DNA from: Flavobacterium degerlachei
Lineage (GTDB): Bacteria; Bacteroidota; Bacteroidia; Flavobacteriales; Flavobacteriaceae
DNA length: 64,000 nucleotides
Assembly (NCBI RefSeq): GCF_900106645.1
Contig: NZ_FNMV01000019.1
Span: forward strand, 1 to 64,000
Direction of reading: 5' to 3'
How positions within the stretch are numbered: position 1 is the first letter of the stretch; each line of letters opens with the position of its first letter. The notes beneath the pieces were generated by a model. It was not told where the DNA came from. It searched no databases and worked only from the letters and a program-made list of their open reading frames with translations. Below are positions 17,733 to 25,772 of this stretch, piece after piece. The position numbers and the translations under genes were made by a program.

Positions 17733-18299
17733 ATGTTTCAATTAGGAAAAACCATCGTCTCAGAAGATATATTAAGTAAAGATTTTGTTTGCAATCTGTC
17801 AGCCTGTAAAGGAGCTTGTTGTGTTGATGGCGATGCCGGAGCACCATTAAGTGAGGAGGAAACTAAAATTCTAGAAGAAATATATCCTAAAGTAAAACCA
17901 TTCCTTCGCAAGCAGGGAATTGCTGCAATTGAGGCTCAGGGAATTTGGGTAAAAGGTACTGATGGTGATCTTGAAACTCCACTGATTGATGATAAAGATT
18001 GTGCCTACGTTATTTTTGACGGTAAAACAGCACTATGCGGTATCGAGCAAGCGTATAATCAAGGTGTGATTGACTGGAAAAAACCTGTTTCTTGTCATTT
18101 GTATCCTATCCGAGTAAAAGATTTTACGGAGTTTGCTGCAGTTAATTATGACAAATGGGATATTTGTGATCCAGCCTGTTCTTTAGGTCAGGAGCTAGAA
18201 GTTCCCGTATATAAATTTGTTAAAGAAGCACTAGTTAGAAAATTTGGTGAAGACTGGTATATGGAACTTGAGAAAGTAGCTCAAGACATGAAAAAATAA
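17733..18299 (+). CDS. DUF3109 family cysteine-rich protein
   Basis: The protein is 188 residues from the ATG at 17733, chosen because the -7 element lies immediately upstream. Cysteines cluster as CNLSACKGACCVDGD near the N-terminus, with later CHLYP and ICDPACSLG segments. The spacing suggests Fe-S or zinc binding and recalls the YkgJ-type CxxCGxCC families. No enzymatic role is known to me. It is monocistronic and precedes nrdB by 250 bases. Family assignment is good, function unknown. Confidence 0.85.
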   Translation: MFQLGKTIVSEDILSKDFVCNLSACKGACCVDGDAGAPLSEEETKILEEIYPKVKPFLRKQGIAAIEAQGIWVKGTDGDLETPLIDDKDCAYVIFDGKTALCGIEQAYNQGVIDWKKPVSCHLYPIRVKDFTEFAAVNYDKWDICDPACSLGQELEVPVYKFVKEALVRKFGEDWYMELEKVAQDMKK

Positions 18300-18459
18300 A
18301 ATACAAATTATAAATATTTCTCTGTTCTCTGTTTTTAGAATCCTATGTTTTACGGTGCTTTAGCTAGTTTTGTAAAATTTAAGATGCTGTAATTCAGATT
18401 GTTGAGGATGCTCTTAAAATCGTTCTGATTTTATCATTTTGTTAAAAACTATAACCGAT

Positions 18460-18468
18460 TGTGGATAA
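18460..18468 (-). promoter_or_regulatory. DnaA-box-like site upstream of nrdB
   Basis: TGTGGATAA on the plus strand is the exact complement of the DnaA box TTATCCACA. It lies 82 bases before the nrdB start. A second site, TAATCCACA (one mismatch, opposite orientation), is at 18507-18515. Control of nrdAB by DnaA is known in E. coli and B. subtilis; here it is inferred from the motifs only. Confidence 0.45.
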
Positions 18469-18506
18469 GTTTGGCTTTTTATAACCGCCATTTTTTACAA
18501 TCTTTG

Positions 18507-18515
18507 TAATCCACA
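18507..18515 (+). promoter_or_regulatory. Second DnaA-box-like site upstream of nrdB
   Basis: TAATCCACA differs from TTATCCACA at one base. It immediately follows a -7-like AATCTTTG (18499-18506), so a bound protein would cover the transcription start region. Confidence 0.35.
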
Positions 18516-18549
18516 GAATACATAAATTTTCAAAAAAACAACAACAGCA

Positions 18550-19527
18550 ATGTCGCAAATTGAACCAATACTACAAGAAAATAAAAATCGTTTCGTAATT
18601 TTTCCTATCAAACACCATGATATATGGGAGTTTTATAAATCAATGGAGGCTAGTTTTTGGACTGCAGAGGAAATCGATTTGTCTCAAGATTTGAATGACT
18701 GGAATAATAAGCTGAATGATGACGAAAGATATTTTGTGAAACACATTCTTGCATTTTTTGCAGCTTCTGATGGGATTGTAAATGAGAATTTAGCAGAGAA
18801 CTTTGTAAACGAAGTGCAGTATGCTGAAGCGAAATTTTTCTACGGTTTCCAGATAATGATGGAAAATATTCATAGTGAGACTTACTCATTATTGATTGAT
18901 ACTTATGTGAAAGATGATATTGAAAAAGACCAATTGTTTAATGCATTAGAAGTTTTTCCAGCAATTAAGAAGAAAGCGGATTGGGCTTTAAAGTGGATTG
19001 AATCAGATTCGTTTGCTGAAAGATTGATTGCATTTGCAGCTGTGGAAGGTATTTTCTTCTCAGGAGCATTTTGTTCTATTTATTGGTTGAAAAAACGTGG
19101 ATTAATGCCAGGATTGACTTTCTCAAATGAGTTGATTTCTCGTGATGAAGGAGTTCATTGTGATTTTGCAGTGCATTTACACAACCATCACTTGGTGAAT
19201 AAAGTGCCTAAAGAAAGAATCAGAGGAATAATCGTGGATGCTTTAAACATAGAAAGAGAATTTATTACGGAATCACTTCCAGTAAGTTTGATTGGGATGA
19301 ATGCGGTGTTGATGACACAGTATTTAGAGTTTGTTGCTGATAGATTGTTAGTTGAATTAGGTTGCGAAAGAGAATACAATACTACAAACCCTTTTGACTT
19401 CATGGATATGATTTCATTACAAGGAAAAACGAATTTCTTTGAAAAGAAAGTGGCTGAATATCAAAAATCAGGTGTTATGAACTCTGATGGTGATTCCCAA
19501 AAAATCTCATTTGACGCTGACTTTTAA
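18550..19527 (+). CDS. nrdB: Ribonucleoside-diphosphate reductase, beta subunit (class I)
   Basis: This small subunit holds the di-iron/tyrosyl radical cofactor of aerobic ribonucleotide reductase. Over 325 residues it shows the iron ligand regions EEIDLSQDLNDW, MMENIHSETYSLLIDTY, AAVEGIFFSGAF and SRDEGVHCDFAVHLH, and the tyrosine expected for the radical lies in the second of these. It pairs with nrdA, 221 bases downstream in the same direction. Two DnaA-box-like sites lie in its upstream region. The order beta then alpha and the gap between them leave open whether both are on one mRNA. Confidence 0.97.
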   Translation: MSQIEPILQENKNRFVIFPIKHHDIWEFYKSMEASFWTAEEIDLSQDLNDWNNKLNDDERYFVKHILAFFAASDGIVNENLAENFVNEVQYAEAKFFYGFQIMMENIHSETYSLLIDTYVKDDIEKDQLFNALEVFPAIKKKADWALKWIESDSFAERLIAFAAVEGIFFSGAFCSIYWLKKRGLMPGLTFSNELISRDEGVHCDFAVHLHNHHLVNKVPKERIRGIIVDALNIEREFITESLPVSLIGMNAVLMTQYLEFVADRLLVELGCEREYNTTNPFDFMDMISLQGKTNFFEKKVAEYQKSGVMNSDGDSQKISFDADF

Positions 19528-19748
19528 TTTTTAAAAGCAAAAAAACGCAGCAGGAAAGTAACTTGAAAGCTTCGTTTTAGTAGAAAAATTATAATAAAGG
19601 AAACTTTGAATCTTCGTGTCTTTAAGGCTAGCGAAGATGAATTACTAAAGCATGAATACATTGTGCCTTAGCGTCCTAGTGGCAAAAATTAAATAACAAA
19701 TAACAAGAAACAGCGAAGGGATTTTCTGTTTTAAAAACCAAAAAAAGT

Positions 19749-22175
19749 ATGTACGTAGTAAAAAGGGATGGTCACAAAGAACCGGTAATGTTCGACAAAA
19801 TCACAGATAGAATTAAAAAGCTATGTTATGGTTTGAATGATTTAGTGGATGCTGTGAAAGTGGCAATGCGAGTAATTGAAGGGCTTTATGATGGAGTTTC
19901 TACGTCAGAATTAGATAATTTAGCAGCTGAAACCGCAGCTTCTATGACTATTGCGCATCCAGATTATGCACAATTAGCCGCTAGAATTGCGATTTCGAAT
20001 TTGCATTCGAATACAACAAAATCATTTTCGGAAACAATGACCGAAATGTTTGAATATGTAAACCCAAGAAATGGACAATATGCTCCATTAATTGCTGAAG
20101 ATGTGTATAAAGTAATTCAGGAAAATGCTGAATTTCTTGACTCACACATCATTTACAACAGAGATTTTAACTACGATTATTTTGGTTTCAAAACATTAGA
20201 GCGTTCTTATTTGCTTAAGATAAACGGGAAAATTGTAGAGAGACCCCAACATATGTTAATGCGTGTTTCTGTAGGGATTCACTTAGACGATTTAGAGTCG
20301 GTTTTAGAGACCTATGATCTAATGTCTAAAAAGTTCTTTACACATGCAACGCCTACATTATTCAACTCAGGAACACCAAAACCTCAAATGTCTTCTTGCT
20401 TCCTTTTGGCAATGCAAGATGATAGTATTGACGGGATTTATGATACATTAAAACAAACGGCAAAAATCTCGCAATCGGCAGGTGGTGTAGGACTTTCTAT
20501 TCACAATGTTCGTGCAACAGGTTCTTACATTCGTGGAACTAATGGAACTTCAAACGGAATTGTTCCTATGTTGAGAGTTTTTAACGATACTGCTCGTTAT
20601 GTAGATCAAGGTGGTGGAAAACGTAAAGGTAGTTTTGCTATTTATATCGAAACTTGGCATGCCGATATTTTTGATTTCTTAGACTTGAAAAAAAATACAG
20701 GAAAAGAAGAAATGCGTGCTAGAGATTTATTCTTTGCCATGTGGACATCAGATTTATTCATGAAACGTGTACAGGAAGACGGAAATTGGACTTTAATGTG
20801 TCCTAATGAATGTCCTGGATTATATGACGTTTACGGTGAGGAATTTGAAAAAATGTACACTGATTATGAAAAAGCAGGTAAAGGTAGAAAAACCATCAAA
20901 GCACATGAATTGTGGGAGAAAATTCTAGAATCTCAAATTGAAACTGGAACACCATACATGTTGTATAAAGATGCGGCTAACCGTAAATCAAACCAAAAGA
21001 ATTTAGGAACGATTCGTTCGTCTAATTTATGTACGGAAATCATGGAGTATACTTCTCCTGATGAGGTAGCGGTTTGTAACTTGGCTTCACTTTCATTACC
21101 AATGTTTGTTGAAAACGGAAAATTTGATCACGAAGCATTTTATAATGTAACAAAACGTGTGACAAAAAACTTGAATAAAGTTATTGATAGAAATTACTAT
21201 CCTGTAAAAGAAGCTGAAAATTCAAATATGCGTCACAGACCAATTGGTCTTGGAGTGCAAGGATTAGCAGATGCATTTATTATGTTGCGTTTGCCTTTTA
21301 CAAGTGATGAGGCTAAAAAGCTAAATCAAGAAATTTTTGAAACCTTATACTTTGCTGCTGTAACCTCTTCGATGGAAATGGCAAAAATAGAAGGACCTTA
21401 TTCAACATTCAAAGGTTCGCCAATCTCTCAGGGAGAATTCCAACACAATCTTTGGAATATTAAAGATGAGGAATTATCAGGACGTTGGGATTGGGGTGCA
21501 TTGAGAAAAGAAGTAATGGAGCACGGAGTACGTAACTCGCTATTAGTTGCGCCAATGCCTACTGCTTCAACTTCTCAGATTCTTGGAAACAACGAAGCAT
21601 TCGAACCTTATACGTCTAATATTTACACACGTCGTGTATTGTCTGGAGAATTCATTGTGGTAAATAAACATTTATTGCACGATTTAGTAGATCGTGGTTT
21701 GTGGAATGAAACATTGAAACAAGAATTGATGCGTAATAACGGTTCAGTTCAGGATTTAGATATTCCACAAGACTTGAAAGAGTTGTACAAAACAGTTTGG
21801 GAAATGTCAATGAAAGACATTATCGATATGTCACGTCAACGTGGTTATTTTGTAGATCAATCTCAATCATTGAACTTGTTCATGCAAAATGCCAACTATT
21901 CTAAATTGACTTCGATGCATTTTTATGCTTGGCAATCTGGATTAAAAACAGGAATGTATTATTTGAGAACAAAAGCTGCGGTTGATGCGATCAAGTTTAC
22001 CTTAAACAACGATAAGAAAGCAGAACCTATTGTAGTATCATCAAAACCAGCGGCTGTAGCAGTTGAGGCGGTTGAAGCTGTTGAGCCTGTTTCAATAAAT
22101 GCTGACGAATACAGAGCAATGCTAGAATTGGCTAAAAATGCCGGTCCTGATGATTGCGAAATGTGCGGTTCTTAA
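19749..22175 (+). CDS. nrdA: Ribonucleoside-diphosphate reductase, alpha subunit (class I)
   Basis: This catalytic subunit converts ribonucleoside diphosphates to deoxy forms for DNA synthesis. The 808 residues include an N-terminal ATP-cone (VVKRDGHKEPVMFDKITDRI), the active-site stretches SSNLCTEIMEYT and VCNLASLSLP, and the late segment PTASTSQILGNNEAFEPYTS. It ends in CEMC, the redox cysteine pair that passes electrons from thioredoxin or glutaredoxin. A short Ala/Val/Glu-rich linker (about 760-780) precedes that tail. An ATP-cone implies dATP feedback control. A terminator lies about 38 bases after the stop. Confidence 0.97.
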   Translation: MYVVKRDGHKEPVMFDKITDRIKKLCYGLNDLVDAVKVAMRVIEGLYDGVSTSELDNLAAETAASMTIAHPDYAQLAARIAISNLHSNTTKSFSETMTEMFEYVNPRNGQYAPLIAEDVYKVIQENAEFLDSHIIYNRDFNYDYFGFKTLERSYLLKINGKIVERPQHMLMRVSVGIHLDDLESVLETYDLMSKKFFTHATPTLFNSGTPKPQMSSCFLLAMQDDSIDGIYDTLKQTAKISQSAGGVGLSIHNVRATGSYIRGTNGTSNGIVPMLRVFNDTARYVDQGGGKRKGSFAIYIETWHADIFDFLDLKKNTGKEEMRARDLFFAMWTSDLFMKRVQEDGNWTLMCPNECPGLYDVYGEEFEKMYTDYEKAGKGRKTIKAHELWEKILESQIETGTPYMLYKDAANRKSNQKNLGTIRSSNLCTEIMEYTSPDEVAVCNLASLSLPMFVENGKFDHEAFYNVTKRVTKNLNKVIDRNYYPVKEAENSNMRHRPIGLGVQGLADAFIMLRLPFTSDEAKKLNQEIFETLYFAAVTSSMEMAKIEGPYSTFKGSPISQGEFQHNLWNIKDEELSGRWDWGALRKEVMEHGVRNSLLVAPMPTASTSQILGNNEAFEPYTSNIYTRRVLSGEFIVVNKHLLHDLVDRGLWNETLKQELMRNNGSVQDLDIPQDLKELYKTVWEMSMKDIIDMSRQRGYFVDQSQSLNLFMQNANYSKLTSMHFYAWQSGLKTGMYYLRTKAAVDAIKFTLNNDKKAEPIVVSSKPAAVAVEAVEAVEPVSINADEYRAMLELAKNAGPDDCEMCGS

Positions 22176-22212
22176 TTTGAATAAAGAATAAAGAATAAAG
22201 AATAAAGAGGAG

Positions 22213-22242
22213 CAGCTATCAATTTTGGTAGCTGTTTTTTTT
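22213..22242 (+). terminator. nrdA terminator (first of two identical copies)
   Basis: CAGCTATC at 22213-22220 pairs (one wobble) with GGTAGCTG at 22227-22234, followed by eight Ts. The same hairpin, identical over about 30 bases, recurs at 22751. Three tandem AATAAAG units (22183-22208) precede it. Confidence 0.85.
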
Positions 22243-22441
22243 ATACTTATATTTTTTGACAATCAATATCGTTTTTAATAGTATACAAAGCTAAATAGAG
22301 CTGCCTTAATCAATTGTAGGTATTGATACGTATGTTATTTTCAGACTTGTTAATCTTTAAAACTAAGTTTCTTTTTGCGTTTTGATGGAATTATATAAAA
22401 ATATCCAAAAATTCTATAAAAGTGAACTGCTTTGTGCAGAG

Positions 22442-22449
22442 TATATTTG
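22442..22449 (+). promoter_or_regulatory. -7 element ahead of a small ORF
   Basis: TATATTTG (TAnnTTTG) lies 20 bases before the ATG at 22470, a normal leader length in this window. No -33 TTG at standard spacing. Confidence 0.45.
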
Positions 22450-22469
22450 TAATATCAAATGACACAATT

Positions 22470-22667
22470 ATGGGAGCGATTGAAAATAGTAAGAAAATAT
22501 GCAAAGGAGTAATACAATTATTTTATGCTACTTGTACTAATGACCTGATTATATATTCAAAACAAGCCAGTAATGTTGAGATATTTATCCTAGCCTTTTT
22601 CATAGAATGTAATCGCCACTTTATCGCTGACAGTCTTTTTATGAATGTGTTTAAGAAATACATGTAG
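22470..22667 (+). CDS. Possible small protein (65 aa), unknown
   Basis: The ORF begins MGAIENSKKICKGVIQLF and is not recognised. It has three cysteines and one moderately hydrophobic stretch (VEIFILAFFIE). Support comes from the perfect -7 element 20 bases before the ATG and a terminator 84 bases after the stop. Against it are the short length, no known family and unconvincing codon texture. It may be real cargo, a remnant, or chance. An in-frame TTG 48 bases upstream lies before the promoter and was not used. Confidence 0.3.
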   Translation: MGAIENSKKICKGVIQLFYATCTNDLIIYSKQASNVEIFILAFFIECNRHFIADSLFMNVFKKYM

Positions 22668-22750
22668 TATCTTAAATAACATCTAACATCGATTATAGAG
22701 CGCAAATACGAATCAATACGCATACAATACTCAAGTTTAAATAATAAGTA

Positions 22751-22781
22751 CAGCTATCAATTTTGGTAGCTGTTTTTTTTT
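22751..22781 (+). terminator. Second copy of the nrdA-type terminator
   Basis: Same stem as at 22213 (CAGCTATC with GGTAGCTG, 22751-22772), followed by nine Ts. Repeat copy D begins at the next base. Confidence 0.85.
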
Positions 22782-22886
22782 GGAGCTATTTACTTCCTCG
22801 GTTCGCTTCGCTCGTGTCTCGCTTTTCGTTTCAACCTTTTTATTTTTAAGGAAAAACAAAAAGCATTTTCACTGTAGTCGGGGCTA
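22782..22886 (-). repeat. Dispersed intergenic repeat, copy D
   Basis: The plus strand starts GGAGCTATT and ends in CGGGGCT, so the family order AGCCCCGA...AAATAGCTCC is read on the minus strand. It includes the A-rich core AAAAACAAAAAG and carries an extra GC-rich stretch (22796-22830) with a small hairpin around GCTTCGC. It directly abuts the terminator ending at 22781. Confidence 0.7.
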
Positions 22887-22985
22887 GGGAATTGATGTTT
22901 GAAATGATTTTAGGGTTGTCAGTTGAGTTTGTTTTTAATTATTTTAAATGTTAAATAGCAATTGCTAAAGCTGCATAATAATGAA

Positions 22986-23010
22986 TATTCTTAATAATAA
23001 TTTAAGAATA
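22986..23010. promoter_or_regulatory. Inverted repeat, possible operator of the RDD gene
   Basis: TATTCTTAA (22986-22994) and TTAAGAATA (23002-23010) form a perfect 9-bp inverted repeat with a 7-base spacer, 7 bases upstream of the -7 element. It occupies the -33 region, where a repressor or activator could bind. No cognate regulator is identifiable nearby. Confidence 0.35.
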
Positions 23011-23016
23011 AATCAC

Positions 23017-23024
23017 TATATTTG
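23017..23024 (+). promoter_or_regulatory. -7 element for the RDD gene
   Basis: TATATTTG (TAnnTTTG) lies 53 bases before the ATG. The -33 position is occupied by the inverted repeat instead of TTG. Confidence 0.5.
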
Positions 23025-23076
23025 AGTAGGTTGAGATTATTTATCAGACTTTTTTTAATTTTTAAAAATAGTAAAT

Positions 23077-23577
23077 ATGAAAAGTAAAACATTTAAAATT
23101 ACCGATAATATACTCGCTTCACAAGGGCAACGTTTCCTAAACGCAGTAATTGACTCGCTCTTTATTTATATCCTTGTTTTGAGTGCAGGAACGACTATTG
23201 TTTTAATAGCTGAAGCTACAAATAACTTTGCGGTTTCTGCTTGGGTTGAAAACTTGAGTGGAGTAGAAATTATGGGTTACGGATTGCTGATAATGTTTTT
23301 GTATTACTTTTTAACCGAAGTTTATTTCTCTAGAACACTTGCTAAATTAATTACTCATACTATTGTTGTTAAAAGTGATGGTTCAAAACCCACAATCAAA
23401 ATGATATTTATCAGAACCTTAAGTCGGTTTATTATTTTTGAAGCCTTATCTTATTTAGGTGCAATTTCTAGAGGCTGGCATGATAGTCTTTCAGGAACTT
23501 ATGTGGTTAGGAAAAAAAAATTAGCAAAAAGTAAATATTACTTTCAACATCCAGAAGAATTTGGAAGAGTAGAATAA
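23077..23577 (+). CDS. RDD family membrane protein
   Basis: This 166-residue protein begins with a charged segment and then the RDD-type first helix motif (GQRFLNAVIDSLFIYILV; about 16-33). A second hydrophobic region lies at about 65-85 (MGYGLLIMFLYYFLTEVYF). The later SRTLAKLITHTIVVKSDG and FIRTLSRFIIFEALSYLG are typical of RDD proteins. The role of this family is mostly unknown; some members are proposed ion antiporters. It is monocistronic with its own promoter and terminator. Confidence 0.85.
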   Translation: MKSKTFKITDNILASQGQRFLNAVIDSLFIYILVLSAGTTIVLIAEATNNFAVSAWVENLSGVEIMGYGLLIMFLYYFLTEVYFSRTLAKLITHTIVVKSDGSKPTIKMIFIRTLSRFIIFEALSYLGAISRGWHDSLSGTYVVRKKKLAKSKYYFQHPEEFGRVE

Positions 23578-23645
23578 TAAAGAAACACTATTTAAAGAAG
23601 CCTTTTAGTTTTTTGAATTAAGTTTTAAGAAGGAGTTTTGTATAA

Positions 23646-23677
23646 AAAAAAGGGAAACAGTTTTTGTTTCCCTTTTT
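23646..23677. terminator. Bidirectional intrinsic terminator
   Basis: AAAAGGGAAACA pairs with TGTTTCCCTTTT around a short T-rich loop, with A and T tracts outside. It separates the convergent RDD gene and the 23734-24468 gene. Confidence 0.85.
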
Positions 23678-23733
23678 CATTGGTATTTAGCCTTAAGTGC
23701 AATGGCAAGCTTAATAGCTGTGTTGCATAAAAC

Positions 23734-24468
23734 TTATAACTCAGTAAACGGATCGACACCATTATTAATCTCTTCAATAGATTGTCCTATTTGAACATTC
23801 TCTAATTTTAAATCGAGTAGTCCTTTATGACTTGTAGCGATTTTTAGATTATTTTGAAATGTTTTCCAATCCTCCCAGCTGGTTTCTAATCCGCCAATAG
23901 GAATAATACTAACCCACATTCTCCATGCTTTGGGCATATAGTTTTCATCTACTAACCATACGTACGAATCTCCAGGCGTACTTCCTCCAGATGCGTAGGT
24001 AATCATAAGAGCTTCTTGGTTATCTTGCATCACGATACTTCTTGTAGTACCTGAGTCGCGTAATTTAAAAGGAGCAATAAGCCAGAACGAATCATTGTTA
24101 AAGTAATCATTTGCTTTGTTTATGGCATCCGTTTTTTGGGAGTCGGTTAGTTTTTTGTCATTTTCATAAGCTACACCTTCTAGGGTTTTATTATTGTAAA
24201 GCACTTTTTTATCATCCCATTTTACCTGAATTAAATTGCGTTTTTTGTCCCATAGGTAATGATGATTCCCTCTAAATGTAAAAGAAACGACATTAGTAGT
24301 GTCCCAAGCTTTTTGATTGATAGCTATTTGGATTTTATCAGTAAGTGCTTCGGCTTTTATTCCTTTTTGTCCTACAGGCAATGGTTTGCTTGCAAAATAG
24401 AGCACTCCCAAGAGCATACTTACAAGGATCAGGATGAGAAAAGTGATTATTTTGATAATTTTTTTCAT
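23734..24468 (-). CDS. Membrane-anchored protein of unknown function
   Basis: The 244 residues start with a basic stretch and one hydrophobic helix (about 7-27; ITFLILILVSMLLGVLYFA), probably an uncleaved anchor facing the periplasm. The rest is soluble, with aromatic-rich beta segments such as FRGNHHYLWDKKRNLIQVKW and a later GGSTPGDSYVWLVDENYMPK. I do not recognise a named family. It lies 17 bases downstream of the amine-oxidase-like gene and is probably co-transcribed with it. Confidence 0.7.
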   Translation of the reverse strand: MKKIIKIITFLILILVSMLLGVLYFASKPLPVGQKGIKAEALTDKIQIAINQKAWDTTNVVSFTFRGNHHYLWDKKRNLIQVKWDDKKVLYNNKTLEGVAYENDKKLTDSQKTDAINKANDYFNNDSFWLIAPFKLRDSGTTRSIVMQDNQEALMITYASGGSTPGDSYVWLVDENYMPKAWRMWVSIIPIGGLETSWEDWKTFQNNLKIATSHKGLLDLKLENVQIGQSIEEINNGVDPFTEL

Positions 24469-24485
24469 GATTTTAAAAAAGGGTT

Positions 24486-25538
24486 TTATAAATTTAAAAT
24501 GGCTTTAACAGTATTCTCGGCAGCAATTACAGCGCCTTCCATATAACCAGGATATTGATTGGCAGTTTCTGTTCCCGCAAAAAATAAGCGGTTGTCGCAA
24601 TATGATTCCCTAAATAAAGGATGCCCATTATTTTGATGCGGATACATAAACCCAATTTGTTCCGCACTTTTTGTGTGTTTTTCCTTTGCCCAAACAGTCT
24701 CATGGTAAGACGTGAAATCCAGTGCTTCCTGACCAAAAATTTTAAATAATTGTGTTTTTAATTTTTCCAAGCGCTCTGTTTTAGAATACATCTCCATTCC
24801 AGAACTGATAAAGCCACAAAGTGCAAATTTATCTAAGTCGGAATTTGACTGGTCGTAAAACTCGGTTATAGGTCCCACATTACTAAAAAAAGTGCCTGAA
24901 TATTTCTTGTTGCGCCAGAAAGGTTCAGCGTATACAAAGGCGACTTTAATTGAATCCTGCATCCATGTATGAGTTTTCTCAGCTATAGCGCTCAGTTTCT
25001 GTGGTAGAGCAGGAGTGATAATAATGTCATTTGTGAACAAGGCTTGTGGCAATGTCGAAATTACATAATCAGCCTCGATAGATTGATTTTGAGTTGTAAT
25101 TAAGGCTTTATCATTTTCAAAATTAAGACTAGAAACTGATTCGTTTAAGTGAATAGGAACTTGAATTAATTTATTTTTTAGGGTTTCGATAAGTTGGCTT
25201 GTACCACCCGAAACTCTGTAGCTTGGACTGTTTTGTGGAATTTGGATTTCTTGCACTGCAGCTGCTGAAAACGGTTCGAAATAAGATGTGCCTTGCATGA
25301 ACTGTTCAAAATAATCAAGTTCTAGCTCCTTTAAAAGCGTTCTGAAATTCACATGAATGTCGTTAAACCAAGTGGCGCCCATTTCTACTTGAGCGGTATC
25401 AGAATGTAATGTGTGAATTCGTCCACCAATACGTTCTCTAGCTTCAATAATTTCAATTTCAAAACCTTTGTTTTGTAGGCGGTAGGCGGTTAATAATCCG
25501 CTTAATCCAGCTCCTAGGATGATTATTTTTTTAGACAT
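24486..25538 (-). CDS. Flavin amine oxidase family protein
   Basis: The 350 residues open with the FAD-binding signature IILGAGLSGLLTAYRLQNKG and the GG-doublet motif ERIGGRIHTL. They end with the second FAD segment RLFFAGTETANQYPGYMEGAVIAAE, as in monoamine oxidases and related desaturases. At 350 residues it is shorter than typical monoamine oxidases (about 450). It is a soluble flavoprotein with an unknown amine or other substrate. It is the first gene of a probable operon with the membrane-anchored unknown. Confidence 0.88.
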   Translation of the reverse strand: MSKKIIILGAGLSGLLTAYRLQNKGFEIEIIEARERIGGRIHTLHSDTAQVEMGATWFNDIHVNFRTLLKELELDYFEQFMQGTSYFEPFSAAAVQEIQIPQNSPSYRVSGGTSQLIETLKNKLIQVPIHLNESVSSLNFENDKALITTQNQSIEADYVISTLPQALFTNDIIITPALPQKLSAIAEKTHTWMQDSIKVAFVYAEPFWRNKKYSGTFFSNVGPITEFYDQSNSDLDKFALCGFISSGMEMYSKTERLEKLKTQLFKIFGQEALDFTSYHETVWAKEKHTKSAEQIGFMYPHQNNGHPLFRESYCDNRLFFAGTETANQYPGYMEGAVIAAENTVKAILNL

Positions 25539-25727
25539 TTACATAGTAGTTAAGTGTCGTAAAAGTACAATCTGTTTGTTTAAAATTGACTTTCGAAGTA
25601 TCAATTTATCAAATAGTGTTATTGTGATTTCAGTCATTTGAAGAAGAAAGAGGGCTATAAAAACTCAATTCTACAGAACAACTTTTATAAATAAAGATAA
25701 AGCTATTTTTAGTTATTGCTATTTCTC

Positions 25728-25735
25728 TATCTTTG
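25728..25735 (+). promoter_or_regulatory. -7 element for dgt
   Basis: TATCTTTG (TAnnTTTG) lies 38 bases before the dgt ATG. No clear -33 TTG. Confidence 0.5.
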
Positions 25736-25772
25736 AAAAATAATCCAATTATTCAAAATCGAAAAATACAGT

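Larger units (their letters stand above)
22243..22750. other. 508-bp segment between two identical terminators
   Basis: The segment lies between duplicated terminators behind nrdA. It contains a perfect -7 element (22442-22449) and a possible 65-codon gene, and otherwise AT-rich sequence with no recognisable RNA. The arrangement suggests inserted DNA; see the findings. Confidence 0.5.

Noticed and set aside
22523..22723. Minus-strand ORF of 66 codons opposite the small ORF behind nrdA
   Set aside because: No promoter element on that strand and no protein-like pattern.
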